Numbered from the stretch's first letter, positions 16,575-25,022 are shown. The stretch is DNA of 64,000 nucleotides from Kitasatospora phosalacinea (GCF_000717185.1 NZ_JNYE01000027.1:80872-144871); one strand, 5' to 3'. Notes: generated from the sequence alone by a model not told the origin. Numbers and translations are program-made.

Positions 16575-16745
16575 GTGGTTCCGCTTCTGCTGGTCCTGCT
16601 CCTCGCCCTGCTGCTGTTCGGCGCGGGCTTCGCGGTGAAGATCCTGTGGTGGGTCGCGGTCATCGTGCTCGTCGTGTGGCTGGTGGGCTTCCTCGCCCGC
16701 GGCACCAACGCGACCGGCGGCCGCGGACGTTGGTACCGCTGGTAG
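16575..16745 (+). CDS. Tiny hydrophobic membrane protein
   Basis: A 56-residue peptide: VVPLLLVLLLALLLFGAG, then KILWWVAVIVLVVWLVGFL, making two transmembrane segments, and a basic Gly/Arg tail ending RWYRW. AAGGAGG at 16561-16567 gives a strong ribosome site for the GTG. Similar small hydrophobic proteins of unknown function are common in streptomycetes. The position after the catalase and before a bidirectional terminator suggests a stress link. Confidence 0.75.
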   Translation: MVPLLLVLLLALLLFGAGFAVKILWWVAVIVLVVWLVGFLARGTNATGGRGRWYRW

Positions 16746-16777
16746 CGGATCCGGCGGTACCGACGAACGACGAACGA

Positions 16778-16814
16778 CGCCGACGGCGGAGGTCCACAGC
16801 CTCCGCCGTCGGCG
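16778..16814. terminator. Bidirectional terminator, 15-bp perfect stem
   Basis: Stem 16778-16792 pairs perfectly with 16800-16814 around a 7-nt loop. It separates the small membrane protein gene from the convergent phosphatase gene. Confidence 0.8.
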
Positions 16815-16848
16815 TACGTGTGCGTAAAAGGCGTACGTGTGCGTAAAA
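16811..16848 (+). repeat. Tandem 19-bp duplication
   Basis: Two identical 19-bp units (16811-16829 and 16830-16848), each beginning ggcgtacgtg and ending taaaa, just beyond the terminator stem. On the minus strand the T-runs precede the hairpin. Confidence 0.75.
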
Positions 16849-16854
16849 ACGGGC

Positions 16855-18090
16855 TCACCAGCGGGAGACGCGGGGGCGGGTGTCGTCCAGCAGCGGCGGC
16901 GAGAGCGGCTGCCACTCGATCATCATGATGGTGGCGTCGTCGGTCAGCCCCTCGTCCTGGTGCTCCAGGATCGCGTGCATCAGCCGGCGCAGCGTCTCCG
17001 GCGCCGTCTCCCCGGCACCCGCCGCCCGGATCACGAAGTCGGTGAACCGCTCCAGGCCGAAGAACTCGTGGTTCGAGCCCTTCGCGTCCACCACCCCGTC
17101 GCTGTAGATCAGCAGCCGGTCGCCCGGCTTCAACGAGAAGGTCCGCACCGTCCGCGGCACGTCGGTGTAGTGGCTCAGCCCCAGGGGCAGCTCGCCCGGC
17201 CCGTCCAGCGCGCCGGGCACCACCTCGCCGGAGCGGATCAGCAGCGGGTGCGGGTGGCCGCAGTTGGCCCAGTGCAGGGTGCCGGTCGCGACGTCCAGCC
17301 GCAGGAACACGCCGGTCGCGAAGCGGTCCGGGAACCAGTCGTGCAGCGCCCGGTCGATCGTGTCGACCAGGTCCGGCAGGTCCGCGCCGTTGCGGCGGGC
17401 GTTGCGGCACGCGCCCAGCGCCAGCGCGGCGGTCAGGCCGGACGCCAGGTCGTGCCCCATCGCGTCCAGCACGGCGGCGTGCAGCACCCCGTCGGCCAGC
17501 GAGTGCTCGAACGCGTCCCCGCCCAACCGGTAGGCCGGCTCCAGGACGGCGGTGGAGATCGCCCGGTCGGTGCAGATCGTGCGCGGCGGCAGAAAGGCCC
17601 GCAGCATCTCCGACGGGAGGCTCATGGTGTCGGCCCGGGTGCCGTGCGCGTAACTGTCGCTGGTGTCCCGCTTGGACGTGATCACCATCGCCAGCACCGA
17701 GGCCAGCAGTCGGCAGCGCCGGACCGCCTCCCGGTCCAGGGACGGCGTCCGCAGCCCCAGCACGCCCAGCCGCTCGGCCCCGTCGCTCAGCGGGAACCAG
17801 ACCCGCAGCCCGGAGTCGGGGTCCTCGGCCACCCGCATCGTCCCGGTCCGGAACGCCCAGCCCGCCAGCGTCCCGTCGATCGGCAGGTCCGGCCCCTCGG
17901 CGAGGGCCACCAGGCGGTGCTGCTGGATGTCGGCCAGGTACACGGCGGACGACCCCAGCCCCAGCGTCCGGGTGTACTGCTCGGCGAAGCGCGGCGCCTC
18001 CCCCGGGTCGAGGGTGCGGCCCGCGGTCAGGAACTGCTCCAGCAGTTGCTCACCGAGGTTCAGGGACGGTGTCCCGGTCTCGTCAGGCAT
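16855..18090 (-). CDS. GAF-PP2C (SpoIIE-type) serine phosphatase
   Basis: A 411-residue protein. Residues 20-140 look like a GAF sensor (SSAVYLADIQQHRLVAL, ...LGVLGL). Residues 165-395 form a SpoIIE/RsbU-type PP2C domain with metal-binding acids in LGGDAF, DAMGHDLASG, YSDGVVD and DDATIMMIEW. Such enzymes dephosphorylate STAS anti-anti-sigma proteins. It lies 15 bp downstream of a membrane protein gene in the same direction. No STAS partner is adjacent, but several are encoded elsewhere in the window. Confidence 0.9.
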   Translation of the reverse strand: MPDETGTPSLNLGEQLLEQFLTAGRTLDPGEAPRFAEQYTRTLGLGSSAVYLADIQQHRLVALAEGPDLPIDGTLAGWAFRTGTMRVAEDPDSGLRVWFPLSDGAERLGVLGLRTPSLDREAVRRCRLLASVLAMVITSKRDTSDSYAHGTRADTMSLPSEMLRAFLPPRTICTDRAISTAVLEPAYRLGGDAFEHSLADGVLHAAVLDAMGHDLASGLTAALALGACRNARRNGADLPDLVDTIDRALHDWFPDRFATGVFLRLDVATGTLHWANCGHPHPLLIRSGEVVPGALDGPGELPLGLSHYTDVPRTVRTFSLKPGDRLLIYSDGVVDAKGSNHEFFGLERFTDFVIRAAGAGETAPETLRRLMHAILEHQDEGLTDDATIMMIEWQPLSPPLLDDTRPRVSRW

Positions 18091-18105
18091 CTCTCGAACC
18101 GATTC

Positions 18106-18645
18106 TCAAACCGATCGTGGACGCCGGGACCGCGCCGCCCCGGCCGGACGCTGCTCGGGCGTACGACGCTCGGGCGTACGCCGCTCGGGCATACGCCGCT
18201 CCGCCGTACGGTGGGCGGGCGCTCGGTGCTCGACTGCTCGGTGCTCCACCGCCCGGTGCTCGACCGTACGGGGGGCGGGCCCGGCGTGCGGGCCCAGCTG
18301 CAGCTCGCGCTCCAGCTCCTCGATGCGGGCCGTGACCTCCTGCGGGTCCGGCCGGGCGGCGGCCGGAGCGGCGGGGCGGCCGCGGTCCAGGGCCACCGCC
18401 CCGACCAGGCCGTGCAGCGCCAGCACGGGCAGCGCCACCGGCCACAGCGCGCCCGCGCACAACGCGAACGCCTCGGTCTGCTGCCGCTCCTGCCGCTCGA
18501 ACGTGCCGACCCGCCGCTCGTCGGCCGCCGCCCGGGCACCGCCCGCCCGCAGGAAGCGTGCCCGTCCCCGCCGGAAGACCGTCCGGGCCGTCAGCAGCCC
18601 GCCGAGCGCGTAGCCCGCCACCACCCCCAGACACAGCAGCATCAC
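18106..18645 (-). CDS. Membrane protein with repetitive basic tail
   Basis: A 179-residue protein with an N-terminal transmembrane helix (LLCLGVVAGYALGGLLTA), a second hydrophobic region around residues 60-90 (FALCAGALWPVALPVLALHG), a short coiled segment (QEVTARIEELERELQL) and a low-complexity tail of EHRAV and ERRTP repeats. I do not recognise the family. The tail is encoded by short direct repeats at about 18140-18270. It may anchor or regulate the downstream phosphatase. Confidence 0.6.
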   Translation of the reverse strand: MMLLCLGVVAGYALGGLLTARTVFRRGRARFLRAGGARAAADERRVGTFERQERQQTEAFALCAGALWPVALPVLALHGLVGAVALDRGRPAAPAAARPDPQEVTARIEELERELQLGPHAGPAPRTVEHRAVEHRAVEHRAPAHRTAERRMPERRTPERRTPEQRPAGAARSRRPRSV

Positions 18646-18680
18646 CGCTGACCGCCTCCTCGATCGCCGAAAGCCTCCGG

Positions 18681-18695
18681 ATACGTCGCACGTAT
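18681..18695. promoter_or_regulatory. Short palindrome ATACGT-CGC-ACGTAT
   Basis: A 6-bp inverted repeat around a 3-bp centre, 36 bp upstream of the 18645 start. It may be an operator for the membrane protein-phosphatase pair. Confidence 0.3.
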
Positions 18696-18733
18696 GCCCG
18701 ACATTCCGGCGCCCAACGGGTCGATCCCCGCAA

Positions 18734-18765
18734 AAGCCGCCCGGGCGGTGCGCGCCGGGCGGCTT
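18734..18765 (-). terminator. Rho-independent terminator
   Basis: A 10-bp perfect stem (AAGCCGCCCG with CGGGCGGCTT) followed on the minus strand by a T-run. It sits directly after the 18791-19042 gene. Confidence 0.75.
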
Positions 18766-18790
18766 CCGTGTCGGTCGACGGCCGTGTCGG

Positions 18791-19042
18791 TCAGTGGCCG
18801 TCCGGGCCCCGCGGGGGGACGGTCGGCTCCGGACGGTCCGGCCCGTCGCCCTCCGGCGTGCTCCAGGAGTCGGAGCGCGGGGCCGCGGGCCCGGGCCCCG
18901 CCGGGGGGCGCCGCCGGGCGCGCCGCCGACTGCCCCACACGAACGCCCCGATCAGTGCGGCGACGATGATCAGCGCCGGAATGACCATCACCAGAAGGGA
19001 CGGGCCGCTCGACTCCGCCGCCAGTACCACGTCGACCGTCAT
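18791..19042 (-). CDS. DUF6479-like small membrane protein
   Basis: An 83-residue protein with a short extracytoplasmic N-terminus, one transmembrane helix (LLVMVIPALIIVAALIGAFV), the WGSRRRARRRPP boundary and a Pro/Gly-rich cytoplasmic tail. This pattern resembles DUF6479 of streptomycetes; function unknown. A sigma-B-type promoter lies at 19098-19123, back-to-back with one driving the gas vesicle operon. Confidence 0.7.
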   Translation of the reverse strand: MTVDVVLAAESSGPSLLVMVIPALIIVAALIGAFVWGSRRRARRRPPAGPGPAAPRSDSWSTPEGDGPDRPEPTVPPRGPDGH

Positions 19043-19097
19043 GACCTGCTCCTTCGCTCCGGCGGGCCGGTCCGATCGGGCCCGCGTCGCACCCCGC

Positions 19098-19123
19098 CTA
19101 CCCGGTGCGGTCGGAATGAATGC
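19098..19123 (-). promoter_or_regulatory. Sigma-B-type promoter (GCAT-N16-GGGTAG)
   Basis: On the minus strand GCAT (19120-19123) is 16 nt from GGGTAG (19098-19103). It would give a leader of about 50 nt before the DUF6479-like gene. Confidence 0.6.
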
Positions 19124-19144
19124 CCGATAGGTCCGGATATCGGT

Positions 19145-19169
19145 GTGTTGTGTTCCGCGCTCCGGGTAG
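19145..19169 (+). promoter_or_regulatory. Sigma-B-type promoter of gas vesicle operon
   Basis: GTGT at 19145-19148, 15 nt, GGGTAG at 19164-19169. It is 64 bp before the first gene of the operon and diverges from the promoter at 19098-19123. Confidence 0.6.
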
Positions 19170-19233
19170 GCGGTACGACTGTCGAAGAGGGGCGGCCACC
19201 AGGACCGGTCCGACTCCTTCTACGGGGTATCCG

Positions 19234-20052
19234 ATGAAGAATTCGAAGTTGGCAACTGCTGTGGTCGCGGGCTACTTCCTCGGGCGCTGGCGCAAGGCCC
19301 GCTGGGCGTTGGCCCTGGCGGGCATGGCGGCGGGAAAGAAACTCAGCACCAATCCGGGCGTGCTGTTCGGGCAGCTCATGGAGTCCTCACCGCAACTGCG
19401 CGGCCTGGTGGACGAGATGCGCGGCGACCTCACCGAAGCGGGCAAGAACGCCCTGGTGACGGCCGCGGGCAACCGGATGGGCGCGCTCACCGACCGTCTG
19501 CAGCAGCAGACCGAAGCCGTCCGCGACCGTACTGCGGGACGCGGCCGGGACGACGAGGAACCGGACGAGGACGAGGTGGAGCCGGACGACAGCGAGGAAC
19601 CGGACGAGGAGGAGCCCGAGCCGGACGAGGCGGAGGCCGAGGAGGAACCGGACGAGGCCGAGGAAGCCGAGGAGCCGGAGGAGGCCGAGGACGAGGCCGA
19701 GGACGAGGCCGAGGACGAACCGGAGGAGGCCGAGGAGGAGCCGCCGCCCCGGCGACGCACCTCGCGAAGCAGCAGCAGCAGCAGCGCCTCCCGCGCGAGC
19801 GGCGGGGCCGGCGGGGGCACGAAGCGCCCGTCGCGGGCCAAGAGCGGCACGGCGTCCACCGCCTCCCGCTCCCGCTCGACCGGAAGCGGCACCGGCGCGA
19901 AGAAGACCGCGAAGAAGGCGGCGGCGCCGCGGAAGTCCACGGCCGCCAAACGGACCGCCTCGTCGGCCTCCGGACGGAAGTCGACCGGTACCGCGTCCGC
20001 CCGCAAGAGCACCGGGACACGGGCGTCCGCCAAGAAGACGAAGGCGGGGTGA
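19234..20052 (+). CDS. Gas vesicle cluster protein, acidic/basic low-complexity
   Basis: A 272-residue protein. Residues 1-35 include a hydrophobic stretch with arginines (LATAVVAGYFLGRWRKARW); residues 40-100 are helical. Then comes a run of about 70 residues dominated by Glu/Asp, and finally a Lys/Ala/Ser-rich tail like histone H1 (KKTAKKAAAPRKST). It is the first gene of the gas vesicle operon. A protein of unknown role occurs in related Streptomyces gvp clusters (gvpY position), but I cannot confirm homology. GGGGTAT precedes the ATG. Confidence 0.65.
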   Translation: MKNSKLATAVVAGYFLGRWRKARWALALAGMAAGKKLSTNPGVLFGQLMESSPQLRGLVDEMRGDLTEAGKNALVTAAGNRMGALTDRLQQQTEAVRDRTAGRGRDDEEPDEDEVEPDDSEEPDEEEPEPDEAEAEEEPDEAEEAEEPEEAEDEAEDEAEDEPEEAEEEPPPRRRTSRSSSSSSASRASGGAGGGTKRPSRAKSGTASTASRSRSTGSGTGAKKTAKKAAAPRKSTAAKRTASSASGRKSTGTASARKSTGTRASAKKTKAG

Positions 20053-20058
20053 CCGGCG

Positions 20059-21276
20059 ATGGCCAGGCAGTCCCATTCCGATGACGACAAGGGCGGCTCG
20101 GGCAGCGTGCTGGAGGCGCTCCCCACCGACCGGCTGATGGAACAGGCCCGGGAGCTGGTCTCCGCAGTGGGGGAGCGGGCGATGACGGCAGCCGCCGACA
20201 AGGTCGGCGGGGTGACCGAGCGGCTCGTCGACTACGTGGCGAACGGCGGCGGCAGCAGCAGCGGTGACGACGATGACGACGACGGTGGCGGTGGGGGCGG
20301 TGGCGGCAGCATCGGCGGAACCCTCGCGAAGAAGGCGCTGGGAGCGGGCGTGTCGAAGGTGAAGGATGCCGTGACCGGGAAACTCGGTGGCGGGGGTGGT
20401 GGCGGAGGGAGCAAGGAGACCAAGGTCACCAACATCATCGAGCAGGTCGACGTCGGGGTCCCCCTCCGGGTCGCCTACAACCAGTGGACCCAGTTCCAGG
20501 ACTTCCCGAAGTACACCAAGCGGGTCGAGAGCGTCGACCAGTCCTCCGACGAGAAGCTGAGCTGGAAGGCCGGGATCTTCCTCTCGCACCGCACCTGGGA
20601 GTCGACGATCGTCGAGCAGGTCCCGGACGAGCGGATCGTGTGGCGCTCCAAGGGCCAGAAGGGCTCGGTGGACGGGGCGGTGACGTTCCACGAACTCGCC
20701 CCCAACCTGACCAGGATCCTGGTCGTCCTCGAGTACCACCCCCAAGGCCTGTTCGAACGGACGGGCAACCTGTGGCGGGCCCAGGGCCGACGCGCCCGGC
20801 TGGAGCTGAAGCACTTCCGCCGCCACGTGATGACGCGCACGATCCTCGACCCCGACGACGTCGAGGGCTGGCGCGGCGAGATACGCGACAGCAAGGTGGT
20901 CCGCTCCCACGAGGACGCGATGCAGGAGGAGGAACAGCAGGACCAGGACGAGCAGGACCAGGACGAGCAGGACCAGGACGAGCAGGACCAGGACGAGCAG
21001 GACCAGGACCAGGAGGACCAGGAGGACCAGGACCAGGAGGAGCCCGAGGACGAGGGCTACGACGACGAGGGCTACGAGGACGAGGACCAGGGCGAGGACG
21101 GCGACGAGGAGTACGACGACGACGAGGAGTACGAGGACGAGGACGAAGGCGGCGACGAGGACGAGGACGGCGAGTACGAGGACGAGGACGACGCGGAGGA
21201 CGCGGAGGACACGGAGGACGAGCCCGAACAGCCCGCCCGCCGGAGTTCCCGCCGGGCCTCCTCCCGGAAGAGGTGA
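20059..21276 (+). CDS. SRPBCC-domain gas vesicle cluster protein
   Basis: A 405-residue protein. Residues 1-125 contain a helical start and Gly-rich/Asp-rich linkers. Residues 135-285 form an SRPBCC (polyketide cyclase/START-like) domain beginning [18 protein letters not shown], with [24 protein letters not shown] and [12 protein letters not shown]. The C-terminal 120 residues are an extreme Asp/Glu/Gln tail, including four exact 15-bp DNA repeats (20941-21000). It corresponds in position and type to the gvpZ-like gene of streptomycete clusters. Role unknown. Confidence 0.75.
   Translation: MARQSHSDDDKGGSGSVLEALPTDRLMEQARELVSAVGERAMTAAADKVGGVTERLVDYVANGGGSSSGDDDDDDGGGGGGGGSIGGTLAKKALGAGVSKVKDAVTGKLGGGGGGGGSKETKVTNIIEQVDVGVPLRVAYNQWTQFQDFPKYTKRVESVDQSSDEKLSWKAGIFLSHRTWESTIVEQVPDERIVWRSKGQKGSVDGAVTFHELAPNLTRILVVLEYHPQGLFERTGNLWRAQGRRARLELKHFRRHVMTRTILDPDDVEGWRGEIRDSKVVRSHEDAMQEEEQQDQDEQDQDEQDQDEQDQDEQDQDQEDQEDQDQEEPEDEGYDDEGYEDEDQGEDGDEEYDDDEEYEDEDEGGDEDEDGEYEDEDDAEDAEDTEDEPEQPARRSSRRASSRKR
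20941..21000 (+). repeat. Four exact 15-bp repeats coding DQDEQ
   Basis: Unit gaccaggacgagcag repeated four times in phase, extending the acidic tail of the SRPBCC protein. This array is prone to length change by slippage. Confidence 0.85.
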
Positions 21277-21281
21277 GAGCG

Positions 21282-21704
21282 GTGTCAGTGGCCCCGCGTT
21301 CCAGCAACTACATGTCCCGCCCTTCTTCGTCGGGCCTGGTGGACGTGATCGACCTGATCCTCGACAAGGGCCTGGTCATCGACATCTACATCCGGGTCTC
21401 CCTGGTCGGGATCGAACTGCTGACCATCGACGCCCGCATCGTGGTGGCGAGCGTCGACACGTACCTGCGCTTCGCCGAGGCGGTCAACCGGCTCGACATC
21501 ACCCAGGACCGGAGCGAAGGACTTCCGCAGCTGGTGAACGACATGCAGGAGGGCGGTGCCCGGCACAAGACCCGCGGCGCGCTCGAAGGCGTGAAGGAGA
21601 AGGTGACCGACCTGATCGGAGGAGACGGCGAGGAGGACGAGGAGGAGCAGGAGGAGCGGCCCCGTCGGCGGACGCGGCCGGCCCGGAAGGGGCGTGAGCA
21701 ATGA
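21282..21704 (+). CDS. gvpA: Gas vesicle structural protein GvpA
   Basis: A 140-residue protein whose first 75 residues are clearly Gvp[39 protein letters not shown] and TYLRFAEAV. GvpA forms the ribbed wall of the gas vesicle. Unlike the usual short GvpA it has a 60-residue tail, rich in Glu then Arg/Lys. The GTG at 21282 was preferred (GTGs at 21273 and 21288 are alternatives). The gene sits 5 bp after the SRPBCC gene and overlaps gvpF by ATGA. Confidence 0.88.
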   Translation: MSVAPRSSNYMSRPSSSGLVDVIDLILDKGLVIDIYIRVSLVGIELLTIDARIVVASVDTYLRFAEAVNRLDITQDRSEGLPQLVNDMQEGGARHKTRGALEGVKEKVTDLIGGDGEEDEEEQEERPRRRTRPARKGREQ

Positions 21705-22489
21705 GCGGCACCCTCCCGTCCGACTCCGCCTGCTACGTCTACGGCATCGTCCCGGCCGACGCCCCCGTACCGGAGGAGGTGCTCGGCGTCGGCGACCCGC
21801 CCGCGCCGGTGGTCCCGGTGCAGCACGGGGAGGTGGCCGCCCTGGTCAGCGAGATCGACCCACGCCGCCCGCTCGGCACGCCCCAGGACCTGATCGGCCA
21901 CGCCCGGGTGCTGGACGCGGTGGCGGCCGGACGCACGCCCGTCCTGCCGTTCCGGTTCGGCGCGGTGGTCCGGGACGCGGCGGCCGTCACCGACGAACTG
22001 CTCGCCCCGCAGCAGGAACGCTTCCTGGCCGCGCTGGAGGGGCTGGAGGGCTTCGCCCAGTTCACCGTCCGCGGCGCGTACCGGCAGGACCGGGTGCTGC
22101 GCGAGATCCTCGAACAGCGGCCGGACGTCGCCCGCCTCCGCGAGGAGATCGCCGCGCTGCCCGAGGACGCCTCCCGCTACCAGCAGATCCGGCTCGGCGA
22201 ACTCGTCTCCGAGGAACTCACCGCCCGCGCCCGGGCCGACGCCGACGAACTGGCGGCCCGGCTCGGACCGCTCGCGGCGGCCACCGCCCGCGCCGACTCC
22301 TCCGCCGACCAGCCGGTCAACGCCTCCTTCCTGGTCGCCGAGGACAGCTGGGAGGAGTTCGAACGCGCCGCGGACGGCCTCGCCGCCACCTGGGAGGGCC
22401 GGATCGACCTCCGGCTGCTCGGCCCACTGGCCCCGTACGACTTCGCCTCGCAACTCGTCGACGCCCGAGGACGCGACTCATGGGACTGA
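21701..22489 (+). CDS. gvpF: Gas vesicle protein GvpF/L
   Basis: A 262-residue GvpL/GvpF family protein: [15 protein letters not shown] at the start, [12 protein letters not shown] in the middle and [17 protein letters not shown] at the end, the standard domain boundaries. GvpF is an accessory protein contacting GvpA during vesicle nucleation. It overlaps gvpA and gvpG in tight translational coupling. A second family member lies at 23672-24493. Confidence 0.9.
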   Translation: MSGTLPSDSACYVYGIVPADAPVPEEVLGVGDPPAPVVPVQHGEVAALVSEIDPRRPLGTPQDLIGHARVLDAVAAGRTPVLPFRFGAVVRDAAAVTDELLAPQQERFLAALEGLEGFAQFTVRGAYRQDRVLREILEQRPDVARLREEIAALPEDASRYQQIRLGELVSEELTARARADADELAARLGPLAAATARADSSADQPVNASFLVAEDSWEEFERAADGLAATWEGRIDLRLLGPLAPYDFASQLVDARGRDSWD

Positions 22490-22722
22490 TCACCGGCCTG
22501 CTCACCCTCCCGCTCGCCCCCGTCCGCGGCGTCGTGTGGGTGGCCGAGCAGCTGTACGACCAGGCGTGGCAGGAACTGAACGACCCGGCGGCCGTCCGCC
22601 GCCAGCTGACGGAGGTCCAGGCCGCCCGGGAGGCGGGGACGATCAGCGAGGAGGAAGCCGCCCGCCGCGAAGCGGAACTGGTGCGGCGGCTGCTACCACC
22701 GACCGAGGGGTGGGAGGTGTGA
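22480..22722 (+). CDS. gvpG: Gas vesicle protein GvpG
   Basis: An 80-residue protein with the GvpG pattern: [20 protein letters not shown], then an amphipathic helix with LYDQAWQELNDPAAV and a Glu-rich end (ISEEEAARREAELVRRL). It is an accessory gas vesicle protein. The ATG at 22480 overlaps the end of gvpF by 10 bp. Confidence 0.9.
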   Translation: MGLITGLLTLPLAPVRGVVWVAEQLYDQAWQELNDPAAVRRQLTEVQAAREAGTISEEEAARREAELVRRLLPPTEGWEV

Positions 22723-22725
22723 ACC

Positions 22726-23229
22726 GTGCCCGAGCCACGCACCCGCCGAGCGACGCACGGCAACTCGTCCACGGGCGCGCCGCGCCGACGCACCGCGCGC
22801 GCCGCTCCCGAAACCGAACCGCGCACCCGCCGCCGGGCCGCCCGGCGCGCCGAGCCCGAGGACGTCGAGCCGGAGGAGGACGAGATCGAGGAGGAGGAGC
22901 CCGAGGAGGAGCCTGACGAGCCCGAGGAGGAGGACGAACCCGAGGAGGACGACGGTCCCGCCCGGATCGATGCCGCCGAGGCCGCCCGCCGGGCCGCCGC
23001 CCAGGTGCGGGCGATGACCGGCCGCAGCCCGGAGGGCGTCACCGCGGTGGAGCGGACCGAGGACGGCTGGCGGATCGGCATCGAGGTGGTGGAGAGCCGC
23101 CGGATCCCCGACTCCACCGACATCCTGGCCCTCTACCGGGTCGACCTCGGCGGGGACGGCGACCTGCTCGCCTACCGCCGGGAGAGCCGCTACCACCGCG
23201 GCCGGTTCCCCGAGGAGGAGGAACAGTGA
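22726..23229 (+). CDS. gvpO: Gas vesicle protein GvpO
   Basis: A 167-residue protein with a disordered N-terminal half (Arg-rich, then a long Glu/Asp run) and a C-terminal GvpO domain: AAAQVRAMTGRSPEGVTAV, WRIGIEVVESRRIPDSTD and LLAYRRESRYHRG. GvpO is required for vesicle formation in haloarchaea and is standard in actinomycete clusters. The GTG start follows GGGAGG. In published streptomycete clusters gvpO usually leads the operon; here it is internal. Confidence 0.88.
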   Translation: MPEPRTRRATHGNSSTGAPRRRTARAAPETEPRTRRRAARRAEPEDVEPEEDEIEEEEPEEEPDEPEEEDEPEEDDGPARIDAAEAARRAAAQVRAMTGRSPEGVTAVERTEDGWRIGIEVVESRRIPDSTDILALYRVDLGGDGDLLAYRRESRYHRGRFPEEEEQ

Positions 23230-23675
23230 GCACTCCGACCCCGTGGCGCGGCAACGGCGCGGCACCCGCGTACCCCGGGACCTCCGCCGCGCCGCAGCCC
23301 GCCAACCTGGCCGACCTGCTCGAACGCGTACTGGACAAGGGCATCGTGATCGCCGGGGACATCCGGATCAACCTGCTCGACATCGAGCTGCTCACGATCC
23401 GGATCCGGCTGCTGATCGCCTCCGTCGACCGGGCCCGCGAGATGGGCATCGACTGGTGGGAGCACGACCCCACGCTCTCCTCCGGCGACCACCGCCGCGA
23501 CCTCGCCGCCGAGAACCGCCGCCTGCGCGAACGCCTCGGCGAACTGGAGGCCGCCCGCTCGTCGGAGGACGCCCCGGACGGCACCGCGGACGGCACCGCG
23601 GACGCCGAGCCGGAGGCGGTGGCCGAACGTCCGGCCCGGAAGGGCACCGGCAGCCGACCGCGGAGGGCGTCGTGA
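23226..23675 (+). CDS. gvpJ: Gas vesicle protein GvpJ (GvpA family)
   Basis: A 149-residue GvpA/J/M-family protein: NLADLLERVLDKGIVIAGD, IRINLLDIELLTIRIRLLI and ASVDRAREMGIDWW. Coiled ENRRLRERLGELE and an acidic/basic tail follow. Members of this type are minor wall components that nucleate the vesicle tips. The GTG overlaps gvpO; its own stop overlaps the next gene. Confidence 0.87.
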   Translation: MSTPTPWRGNGAAPAYPGTSAAPQPANLADLLERVLDKGIVIAGDIRINLLDIELLTIRIRLLIASVDRAREMGIDWWEHDPTLSSGDHRRDLAAENRRLRERLGELEAARSSEDAPDGTADGTADAEPEAVAERPARKGTGSRPRRAS

Positions 23676-24493
23676 CCTACACCTGGCTGTACGCGGTGGC
23701 CCGGGCGGGCCCCGACCCGCTGCCGCCGGACGTCCCCGACGGCGTCGCCGACGAGGGCCCGCGGACGGTCACGGCCGACGGACTGCTCGCGGTCGTCGGC
23801 TCGGTGCCCGCCCCGGACTTCGAGGCCGACGCCCTGCAACGCCACCTCGGCGAACCGCAGTGGCTCGAACGCACGGCCCGCGCCCACCACCGGGTGGTCA
23901 CCGCGGTCGGCAGCCGGGCCCTCCCGGTCCGCTACGGCACGGTGTACCGCGACGACGACCGGGTCCGGGCCCTGCTGACGGCGCACGCCGACGGGTTCCG
24001 GACGGCCCTCGCGGGCATCACCGACCGCACCGAGTGGGGCGTCAAGGCCTACCAGGAGCGGACGGACCCGGACGCGGCGGCCGAGGGGGACGGCCCGCCG
24101 GACGACCGTCCGGGCACCGCCTACCTGCTGCGCCGCCGCTCCGCCCGCGACCGGGCCGACCACGCGCTGACGGACGCCGCCGAACGCGCCCGGCAGGTCC
24201 ACCGGGCCCTGGCCGGGCTCGCCGACCGCAGCACCGAGCACCCGCCGCAGCCCCCGGAGGCGACCGGCGTCCGCGAACCGATGCTGCTCAACGGCGCCTA
24301 CCTGGTGCACCGTTCGCGGGCCGCGGAGTTCGCCCGCGAGGTCACCGGCCTCCAGCGCCTGCACGGCCCCGCGCTGCGGGTGGAACTCACCGGGCCCTGG
24401 CCCCCGTACTCCTTCGCCGACCTGCCGACCGGCGAGGCCGGGGCAGCCGGGGCAGCCGGGGCAGCTGGGCCGACCGGGGGCGACGCGGAATGA
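23672..24493 (+). CDS. gvpL: Gas vesicle protein GvpL/F
   Basis: A 273-residue second GvpL/F protein: YTWLYAVARAGPDP at the start, ALPVRYGTVYRDDDRV in the middle and GPWPPYSFADLP at the end. The C-terminus carries a Gly-Ala-Ala run from a 9-bp repeat (about 24440-24470), the same repeat logic as in the neighbouring ku gene. It is a vesicle-assembly accessory protein. GTG start overlapping gvpJ; stop overlapping the next start (ATGA). Confidence 0.87.
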   Translation: MTYTWLYAVARAGPDPLPPDVPDGVADEGPRTVTADGLLAVVGSVPAPDFEADALQRHLGEPQWLERTARAHHRVVTAVGSRALPVRYGTVYRDDDRVRALLTAHADGFRTALAGITDRTEWGVKAYQERTDPDAAAEGDGPPDDRPGTAYLLRRRSARDRADHALTDAAERARQVHRALAGLADRSTEHPPQPPEATGVREPMLLNGAYLVHRSRAAEFAREVTGLQRLHGPALRVELTGPWPPYSFADLPTGEAGAAGAAGAAGPTGGDAE

Positions 24494-24738
24494 GCGCGTA
24501 CGACCTCGCCCCCGAGCTGCGGCAGCGCGACGTCGCCCTGGTCGACCTGCTCGACCGGGTGCTGGCCGGCGGCGTGGTGATCGCGGGCGAGATCACCCTC
24601 TCGATCGCCGACGTCGACCTGGTCCGGATCAGCCTGCGGGCCCTGATCGCCTCGGTCCGCTCCCTGGCCGCCGACGGGCCGACCGCTGACGGGCCGACCG
24701 CCGAGGGGCCGGTCGCCGGCGGGGGAGCGGCACCGTGA
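24490..24738 (+). CDS. gvpS: Gas vesicle protein GvpS (GvpA family)
   Basis: An 82-residue third GvpA-fold protein: ALVDLLDRVLAGGVVIAGE, then ITLSIADVDLVRISLRALI. A short repeat (DGPTADGPTAEGP) ends it. The gvpS name follows the actinomycete order J-L-S-K seen here. It is a minor vesicle protein. Overlaps both neighbours by 4 bp. Confidence 0.82.
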   Translation: MSAYDLAPELRQRDVALVDLLDRVLAGGVVIAGEITLSIADVDLVRISLRALIASVRSLAADGPTADGPTAEGPVAGGGAAP

Positions 24739-25022
24739 GCGGCGACCGGCCCCGGCGGGTGGAGCTCGACCCCGAGACGGTCGGGCGGGACCTCGCGGCC
24801 CTGGTCCTCACCGTGGTCGAACTGCTCCGGCAGCTGATGGAGCGCCAGGCGCTGCGCCGGATCGACCAGGGCGACCTGGACGAGGAGCAGATCGAGCAAC
24901 TGGGGCTGACCCTGATGGCGCTGGAGGAGCGGATGGCGGAACTCCGCGACCACTTCGGCCTCGCCCCGGAGGATCTCAACATCGACCTGGGGCCGCTCGG
25001 CCCGCTGCTCTCCTCCGACTGA
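24735..25022 (+). CDS. gvpK: Gas vesicle protein GvpK
   Basis: A 95-residue GvpK: VELDPETVGRDLAALVLTVV, ELLRQLMERQALRRIDQG, QIEQLGLTLMALEERM and the end DLNIDLGPLGPLL. This is the conserved full-length family protein. It is the last gene of the ten-gene operon; 23 bp further on is the convergent ku stop. Confidence 0.9.
   Translation: MSGDRPRRVELDPETVGRDLAALVLTVVELLRQLMERQALRRIDQGDLDEEQIEQLGLTLMALEERMAELRDHFGLAPEDLNIDLGPLGPLLSSD

Noticed and set aside
18083-18733. Alternative minus frame of about 216 residues overlapping the 18106-18645 gene
   Set aside because: Only the 18106 frame has a clear membrane helix at a well-placed ATG; the other is Arg/Ala-rich shadow.
19272-21301. Minus-strand Ser- and Pro-rich frames opposite the gas vesicle genes
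   Set aside because: They are complements of Glu/Asp-rich coding DNA and have no independent support.
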